7,428 nucleotides of DNA from Paracoccaceae bacterium (GTDB lineage: Bacteria; Pseudomonadota; Alphaproteobacteria; Rhodobacterales; Rhodobacteraceae): contig SLPP01000258.1 of NCBI GenBank assembly GCA_007131945.1, forward strand, positions 1-7,428, read 5' to 3'. Both the position numbers and the translations under genes were made by a program. This document shows, piece by piece, positions 1-7,428 of the stretch (its first letter is position 1; each line of letters opens with the position of its first letter). Below the pieces are notes generated by a model. It had not been told where the DNA came from and searched no databases. It saw only the letters and a program-made list of their open reading frames with translations.

Positions 1-149
1 CCCGCCGGCAGGTCCGGCCGCGCGCGCGATCCGTCGCGCAGCGCGACCGCGACCAGATCCACCGGCGCGCCGCGCGCGGCCAGCAGCCGCGCCACCGCGC
101 CGCCGATCGCGCCGAAGCCCACCAGCACGAGCCGCACCCGCCGCGCCAT
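1..149 (-). CDS. Aspartate dehydrogenase-like NAD(P)-binding oxidoreductase (N-terminal 49 residues, cut by window edge)
   Basis: Only the first 49 residues are visible. They start MARRVRLVLVGFGAIGGAVA: a short basic lead, a hydrophobic beta strand, then the dinucleotide loop GFGAIG at residues 11-16 (GxGxxG) and a helix rich in Ala and Leu. This is the N-terminal Rossmann pattern of the aspartate dehydrogenase (NadX-like) family, which oxidises L-aspartate to iminoaspartate with NAD(P). Other Rossmann dehydrogenases such as homoserine dehydrogenase start in a similar way, so the exact family is inferred. The ATG lies one base after the stop codon of the 3-hydroxyanthranilate dioxygenase gene, so the two are very probably co-transcribed and translationally coupled; no strong ribosome binding site is evident. 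A paralogue acting on another amino acid from a ring-cleavage pathway would fit this context as well as a role in NAD synthesis. Confidence 0.68.
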   Translation of the reverse strand, partial: MARRVRLVLVGFGAIGGAVARLLAARGAPVDLVAVALRDGSRARPDLPA

Positions 150-150
150 G

Positions 151-3916
<3,766 letters not shown>

Positions 3917-3961
3917 CAGGCCAGATCGGGATTGATAGGGAAAGATGGGTCTCGTGTATGA

Positions 3962-3984
3962 ATTGATAATCCAGAATTATGAAT
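3962..3984. promoter_or_regulatory. Dyad-symmetric probable LysR-type operator upstream of the enzyme operon
   Basis: ATT-G-ATAAT, a 5-base centre CCAGA, then ATTAT-G-AAT: a 23-base inverted repeat whose only mismatched arm position is a G/G pair. It contains TAAT-N5-ATTA, which is the T-N11-A form of LysR-family sites (3967-3979). It begins 46 bases before the ATG of the molybdopterin-subunit gene, next to a LysR gene, in an AT-rich island within very GC-rich DNA. The motif ATTGATA recurs at 3931-3937, exactly 31 bases (about three helical turns) closer to the gene, a spacing compatible with a second half-site used for activation. Binding by the adjacent regulator is inferred. I cannot place a confident -35/-10 pair here; TATCAAT on the minus strand at 3931-3937 is a weak -10 candidate. 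Confidence 0.6.
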
Positions 3985-4035
3985 AAGCCGGGCATCCGCC
4001 CCGCGGAGGCCCCGACCCGCCGCGCGGATGTCAAT

Positions 4036-4066
4036 CTGCCACCCGCCTGCCACCCGCCTGCCACCC
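4036..4066. repeat. 11-base tandem repeat, 2.8 copies
   Basis: CTGCCACCCGC occurs at 4036-4046 and 4047-4057, followed by the 9-base partial copy CTGCCACCC at 4058-4066, with no mismatches. It lies in the non-coding gap between the LysR gene and the enzyme operon, about 52 bases from the operator dyad. The 11-base period is close to one helical turn, so repeated protein contacts on one DNA face are conceivable. A neutral slippage repeat is equally possible. Confidence 0.6.
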
Positions 4067-4072
4067 CTTCTG

Positions 4073-4112
4073 GAAGGCGGAATCCCAGCAAGACAAGGCG
4101 CCTGCCGCCTTC
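4073..4112 (-). terminator. Inverted repeats downstream of the LysR gene (weak terminator candidate)
   Basis: Two alternative structures overlap here. GAAGGCGG (4073-4080) pairs perfectly with CCGCCTTC (4105-4112) across a 24-base loop, and AAGGCG (4095-4100) pairs with CGCCTT (4106-4111) across a 5-base loop. The second forms a compact GC-rich hairpin 47 bases after the LysR stop on the minus strand. No T-run follows either stem, so factor-independent termination is doubtful; this may be an attenuating or RNA-stabilising structure, or chance in GC-rich sequence. Confidence 0.25.
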
Positions 4113-4157
4113 TCACCGCTCTCCGCCCCACCCTGCGCGCGCCCCGTCAAGCTTTCG

Positions 4158-5096
4158 TCAACCGCCCCGCCCGCCCGCACGGCCCGCCGGGGCGAGGTCG
4201 GGCATCAGGTCGCGCAGGTTGCGCTGGATCAGCCGGGCGATCGCCTGCGTCGCCGGGGCGGGTTCGCGGTCCTGGCGGCGGGCGAGCGCGATCTCGCGGC
4301 TGATCACCGGCTGGCCCAGCGGCAGCACGTGATAGCGCCGCCCGTGCATCGCGCCGCCGGCATAGAGCGGCAGCACGGCGACCGCGTCGAGCCCGGCGAC
4401 GAGGCCCAGCGCGGTGTAGATCTGGTGCACCTCGTAGGCCGGCCGGAACGGCACGCCGGCGGCCTCGAAGCCCCGCTCGACGAGCCGGCGGAGACCGCTC
4501 TCGGCGGTCAGCGCGACCAGCGGCTGGCCCGAAAGATCGTTCCAGTTGAGGCCCATGCGCGCCGCCAGCCGGTGGCCGGGGCGCACAAAGACGACCAGCG
4601 TGTCGCGCAGGATCGGGGTGATCGCCAGCCCCTCGGCCGCGGGCGGAAAGGTTCCGAGGCCAAGCTCGGCGCGGCCCGTGCGCAGATGCGCGGCGATGGC
4701 GTCGGTGCCGAGATCCTCGACGCGGATCTGCAGGCCGGGATGCGCGTCCGCGGCCAGCCGGATCAACCTGGGCAGCACCGTCGCGGCCAGAAGCGGCGGC
4801 GCGGCGATGCGCACGAGCCCCTGGCGCAGGGTGGCAAGGTCGCGCACCAGACCCACCGCGCGGTCGATCTCGGAGAGCCCGGCCAGCGCGGTGGCCTGGA
4901 AGACGCGCCCGGCCTCGGTCAGCTCGACCCGGCGGGTGGTGCGGTCGAAAAGCCGCGCGCCGAGCCCCTGTTCGAGCTCGCGGATCGCCTGGCTGAGCGC
5001 CGGCTGCGACAGGCCCAGCCGCTCGGCCCCACGCGAGAACGCCCCGGTCTCGACCACCGCGGCAAAGTATTCGAGCTGGCGGATGCTGGGTTTCAT
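4158..5096 (-). CDS. LysR-type transcriptional regulator
   Basis: A 312-residue cytoplasmic DNA-binding regulator of normal length for the family. Residues 1-60 form the winged helix-turn-helix: RQLEYFAAVVETGAFS, then GAERLGLSQPALSQAIRELE (23-42) and LGARLFDRTTRRVELTEAG. After a linker helix, residues from about 90 form the effector-binding domain, which senses a small molecule, typically a pathway substrate or intermediate. The C-terminus ends in a short Pro/Ala/Gly/Arg tail. The start at 5096 (MKPSIRQLEY) is preferred; an in-frame ATG at 5120 would add eight residues but lies inside an operator-like dyad. The frame remains open to 5426 across the neighbouring gene, without support. It lies upstream of, and in the same direction as, the enzyme cluster, with a LysR-type dyad in the gap and a related one before its own start. 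Likely role: autoregulated activator of the enzyme operon. Confidence 0.93.
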   Translation of the reverse strand: MKPSIRQLEYFAAVVETGAFSRGAERLGLSQPALSQAIRELEQGLGARLFDRTTRRVELTEAGRVFQATALAGLSEIDRAVGLVRDLATLRQGLVRIAAPPLLAATVLPRLIRLAADAHPGLQIRVEDLGTDAIAAHLRTGRAELGLGTFPPAAEGLAITPILRDTLVVFVRPGHRLAARMGLNWNDLSGQPLVALTAESGLRRLVERGFEAAGVPFRPAYEVHQIYTALGLVAGLDAVAVLPLYAGGAMHGRRYHVLPLGQPVISREIALARRQDREPAPATQAIARLIQRNLRDLMPDLAPAGRAGGRGG

Positions 5097-5102
5097 GCGC
5101 GT

Positions 5103-5126
5103 TTCACAAGCCAGGCTCATGAATAA
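5103..5126. promoter_or_regulatory. Second operator-like site, just before the LysR gene
   Basis: TTCA-CA-AGC-CAG-GCT-CA-TGAA (5103-5123) is an interrupted dyad centred on 5113. The stretch 5111-5126 matches 3971-3986 of the operon operator at 13 of 16 positions, including the exact eight bases ATGAATAA, and the two dyad centres (5113 and 3973) coincide in that alignment. The left arms are poorly conserved in sequence. The site lies 7-30 bases before the preferred LysR start, which would fit negative autoregulation, a common LysR-family arrangement. Binding is inferred. Confidence 0.45.
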
Positions 5127-5166
5127 CGCCGCCGTCCCCCGCCCGGCAAACGAAAACCCTCGCGCC

Positions 5167-6714
5167 TCAGCGACCCCGGAAGAGGCCGCCGAGGACGCCG
5201 CGCACGAGTGCCTGGCCGCTGCGCGAGCCGAGCTGGCGGGCGAAGGACTTGGCGAAGGCCTCGGCAGGGGTCTCGCGGCTGGACCGCGCGGGCGCCTTGC
5301 GCGGGGTCCGCGCGGGCGCGGCGGGTTCGTAGCGGCGGGCATGGGCGAATTCGCGCGCCTTCTCCGCCTCGGCCCCGGCCAGCGCCGCCTCGGCCGCCTT
5401 CGCCGCCTCCTCGGCCCGGCGGGCAAGGCGTTCGTGGGCCGAATCGCTGTCGATCGCGGTGTCGTACTTGCCGGCGAAGGGCGAGGCCGCGATCAGCTGC
5501 GCGCGCACGCCCGGCTCGATCGCGCCAATGAGCGAGGCGGGCGGGCGGATCAGCGTGCGCTCGACCACGCCGGGCGCGCCCTTCGGATCGAGGAGCGAGG
5601 TCACCGCCTCGCCGGTGCCGACCTCGCGGATCGCGCTCTCGACATCGAAGCGCGGATTGGCGCGGTAGGTCTGCGCCGCGCGGCGCAGCGCCTGCTGGTC
5701 GCGGGCGGTGAAGGCACGCAGCGCGTGCTGCACCCGGTTGCCGAGCTGCGCGAGGATCGCGTCGGGCACGTCGTCGGGGTTTTGCGTGACGAACCAGACG
5801 CCCACCCCTTTCGAGCGGATCAGCCGCGCCACGCGCTCGACCTTCTCGACCAGCGCGCGGGGCGCGCCGGAAAAGAGCAGATGCGCCTCGTCGAAGAAGA
5901 AGACGAGCTTCGGCTTCTCGGGATCGCCGATCTCGGGCAGTTCCTCGAAGAGCTGCGACAGCAGCCACAGCAGGAAGGTCGCATAGAGCCGCGGCGTCTG
6001 CATGAGCCGCGCCGCCTGCAGGATGTTGACCCGCCCGCGCCCCTCGGCGTCGAGCGCCATCAGGTCGCGGATGTCGAGGGCCGGCTCGCCGAGGAAGCGA
6101 TCGGCACCCTGCCCTTCCAGCACCAGCAGACGGCGCTGGATCGCCCCGATCGAGGCCGGCGAGACATTGCCGAACCTGAGCGTTAGCTCGCGCGCATTCT
6201 CGCCCAGAAACACCAGCATCGCCTGCAGGTCCTTCAGGTCGAGGATCGGCAGCCCCTCCTCGTCGGCGATGCGGAAGGCGATGTTCATCACCCCCTCCTG
6301 CGCCTCGCTGAGCTCGAGGATGCGCGACAGAAGCAGTGGCCCCATCTCGGCCACGGTGGTGCGCACCGGGTGCCCCTCGGCGCCGAAGAGGTCCCAGAAG
6401 GTGACCGGGCAGCCGCGATAGCCGATGTCGCCAAGGCCGATCGTCGCGGCGCGCCTGAGAAACGCCTCGTGCAGTCTGCCCTCGGCCCGGCCGGGCAGCG
6501 CCATGCCGCCGAGATCGCCCTTCACGTCGGACAGGAAGACCGGGACGCCGGCGGCCGAGAAGCCCTCGGCCAGGACCTGCATGGTGACGGTCTTGCCGGT
6601 GCCCGTCGCCCCGGCGATGAGGCCGTGGCGGTTGGCCATGCGCAAAAGCAACTCCTGCGGGTCGCCGTGACCCTCGCCGCCGCCGCCCAGAAAGATCGTC
6701 TCCGCCGCCATCAT
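5167..6714 (-). CDS. HerA-like/DUF853 (YjgR-type) ATPase
   Basis: A P-loop ATPase of 515 residues, close to the length of Escherichia coli YjgR, in the DUF853/HerA-like helicase family of the FtsK-HerA superfamily. Walker A is GATGTGKT (35-42), followed by [11 protein letters not shown] (60-70), which is characteristic of this family. Walker B is [13 protein letters not shown] (269-281, Asp275-Glu276), then [23 protein letters not shown] (299-321), a sensor-like region. After about residue 425 come an Ala/Glu/Arg-rich probable coiled coil, a Pro/Ala/Arg linker, and a conserved-looking terminal segment ([20 protein letters not shown], 487-506). HerA relatives pump or unwind DNA; the function of this branch is poorly defined. 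Start options are ATG 6714, chosen for AAGGTGG 8 bases before it, ATG 6711, and GTG 6726. No nuclease partner (NurA) is seen. It ends 70 bases before the LysR start, and its relation to the enzyme cluster is probably positional only. Confidence 0.92.
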   Translation of the reverse strand: MMAAETIFLGGGGEGHGDPQELLLRMANRHGLIAGATGTGKTVTMQVLAEGFSAAGVPVFLSDVKGDLGGMALPGRAEGRLHEAFLRRAATIGLGDIGYRGCPVTFWDLFGAEGHPVRTTVAEMGPLLLSRILELSEAQEGVMNIAFRIADEEGLPILDLKDLQAMLVFLGENARELTLRFGNVSPASIGAIQRRLLVLEGQGADRFLGEPALDIRDLMALDAEGRGRVNILQAARLMQTPRLYATFLLWLLSQLFEELPEIGDPEKPKLVFFFDEAHLLFSGAPRALVEKVERVARLIRSKGVGVWFVTQNPDDVPDAILAQLGNRVQHALRAFTARDQQALRRAAQTYRANPRFDVESAIREVGTGEAVTSLLDPKGAPGVVERTLIRPPASLIGAIEPGVRAQLIAASPFAGKYDTAIDSDSAHERLARRAEEAAKAAEAALAGAEAEKAREFAHARRYEPAAPARTPRKAPARSSRETPAEAFAKSFARQLGSRSGQALVRGVLGGLFRGR

Positions 6715-6806
6715 CGCCCCCGCCACCTTGCCCCCCGGTCAGGTTTCTAGCCGCTGAACGCGCCGCTGCCTAGTCGACATGGCCGGGGCGCAGGACAGCG
6801 TCGAAC

Positions 6807-6866
6807 GGGGCAACGTACGCGGGGTCAACCGGGGTGCAACCGCGCCCGCGCATCCTGCGGGGCAAC
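6807..6866. repeat. Four copies of a GGGG(n)CAAC motif in the divergent intergenic region
   Basis: GGGGCAAC at 6807-6814, GGGGTCAAC at 6821-6829, GGGGTGCAAC at 6831-6840 and GGGGCAAC at 6859-6866 lie in the space of about 175 bases between two divergently transcribed genes. Start-to-start spacing is 14, 10 and 28 bases. The minus strand here reads GGTTGCACC and GGTTGACC, which contain weak -35-like TTGCAC and TTGACC, but no convincing -10 follows. The repeats could be binding sites for a regulator of either gene or degenerate duplications; no further genes or structures are visible in this gap. Confidence 0.4.
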
Positions 6867-6889
6867 ATCCACCGATGCGAGTTTCTGCC

Positions 6890-7428
6890 ATGACCCACTC
6901 CCCCCACGCCTATGCGCGTGCAAGCGACGTGCCGGTGACGAGCTGGCGCTGGCCCAATTTCGCGCCCGAGGAGCTGGCCTGCCGCGGCACCGGCAAGCTG
7001 GTCGTCGATCCGCGCGCGCTCGACATGCTGCAGTCGCTGCGCAACCGGCTGGGCAAGCCGATGATCATCACCTCGGCCTATCGCTCGCCCGAGCACAATG
7101 CCCGCGTCGGCGGCGCGGCGCGCTCGCGGCATCTGCAGGGCATAGCCTTCGACGTGCGGATGGACAACCACGATCCCGATTTCTTCATCGCCCAGGCGCG
7201 CGCGCTGGGTTTCCACGGGATCGGCACCTATCCGCGCCAGGGCTTCGTGCATATCGACGCCCGGCCCTCGTCCGAGGCGGCGATCTGGGGCGATCCGTTC
7301 CCGACACGCGCCACGCGCTTTGCCCCCGAGGCGCCGCCGCGCCGGCCGAACCTCGCCGGCAGCCGGACACTCGCCGGTGCCGGCGCGGCGGGCGTCGCGG
7401 TGGCGGCGACCGGTGCGGCCGATCTGGC
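6890..7428 (+). CDS. M15-family zinc peptidase (D-Ala-D-Ala carboxypeptidase/endolysin-like), 3' end beyond the window
   Basis: The first 179 residues of a peptidoglycan peptidase. The N-terminal part WRWPNFAPEELACRGTGKL (19-37) and the core SAYRSPEHNARVGGAARSRH (62-81) match the M15A/YcbK-like fold. Predicted zinc ligands are His81 and Asp88 (SRHLQGIAFDV) and His121 (GFVHID). No signal peptide is apparent, as in phage-type endolysins that depend on a holin. The catalytic domain ends near residue 145. It is followed by a Pro/Arg linker and an Ala/Gly/Val-rich stretch (156-177) that may lead into a membrane segment outside the window; related alphaproteobacterial proteins, from memory, carry such a tail and sit near holin-like genes. 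An in-frame ATG at 6875 would add MRVSA; neither start has a clear ribosome binding site. The only plus-strand gene, divergent from the ATPase. Confidence 0.85.
   Translation, partial: MTHSPHAYARASDVPVTSWRWPNFAPEELACRGTGKLVVDPRALDMLQSLRNRLGKPMIITSAYRSPEHNARVGGAARSRHLQGIAFDVRMDNHDPDFFIAQARALGFHGIGTYPRQGFVHIDARPSSEAAIWGDPFPTRATRFAPEAPPRRPNLAGSRTLAGAGAAGVAVAATGAADL

Noticed and set aside
4036..4066. CRISPR-like array
   Set aside because: The copies are directly abutting 11-base units without spacers and no cas genes are present; it is a simple tandem repeat.
5121..5426. N-terminal extension of the LysR protein into the ATPase gene
   Set aside because: The extension is Pro/Arg-rich out-of-frame sequence, while the canonical LysR N-terminus begins at 5096.
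4546..6186. Long plus-strand open frame opposite the LysR and ATPase genes
   Set aside because: Spans two well-supported minus-strand genes and their gap, is Arg/Ala-rich, and has no family pattern.
6770..7252. Minus-strand open frame opposite the M15 peptidase
   Set aside because: The plus strand encodes a peptidase with a complete zinc site; the minus-strand translation shows no recognisable features.

Overview
The window is very GC-rich DNA with densely packed genes, almost all on the minus strand. Codon usage is strongly biased to G or C in the third position. The protein types fit a GC-rich alphaproteobacterium, most likely of the Rhodobacteraceae/Paracoccaceae kind. That assignment is inferred from composition and from the look of the M15 peptidase and the YjgR/HerA-like ATPase; no marker gene is present.

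Positions 1-3916 (minus strand) hold a compact operon-like enzyme cluster. In transcription order it encodes a CoxL/xanthine-dehydrogenase-type molybdopterin subunit (1706-3916), a divergent dihydrodipicolinate-synthase-family enzyme (744-1709, GTG start, 4-base stop/start overlap), a 3-hydroxyanthranilate 3,4-dioxygenase with a full rubredoxin-type metal site (151-699), and the N-terminal end of an aspartate-dehydrogenase-like NAD(P) oxidoreductase (1-149, cut by the window edge). Spacings are -4, 44 and 1 bases, so co-transcription is likely. Together the genes suggest oxidative breakdown of an amino-aromatic or N-heteroaromatic compound: Mo-dependent hydroxylation, dioxygenase ring opening, C-C lyase or hydratase chemistry, and handling of the amino group. 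The substrate is not established.

Positions 3917-4157 are a 241-base non-coding gap. Its gene-proximal part is AT-rich and carries a 23-base dyad of LysR-operator form (3962-3984). Its distal part carries an 11-base tandem repeat and small inverted repeats. Next comes a LysR-type regulator (4158-5096, minus). A second site just before its start matches the first at 13 of 16 positions and is symmetric about the equivalent centre. This links the regulator to both its own promoter and the enzyme cluster.

Positions 5167-6714 (minus) encode a HerA-like/DUF853 ATPase of about 515 residues, a housekeeping-type gene probably unrelated to the catabolic cluster. A divergent intergenic region follows, with four copies of a GGGG(n)CAAC motif. 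From 6890 to the window end on the plus strand lies an open-ended M15-type zinc peptidase (endolysin-like) that continues past the edge into an Ala/Gly-rich C-terminal part.
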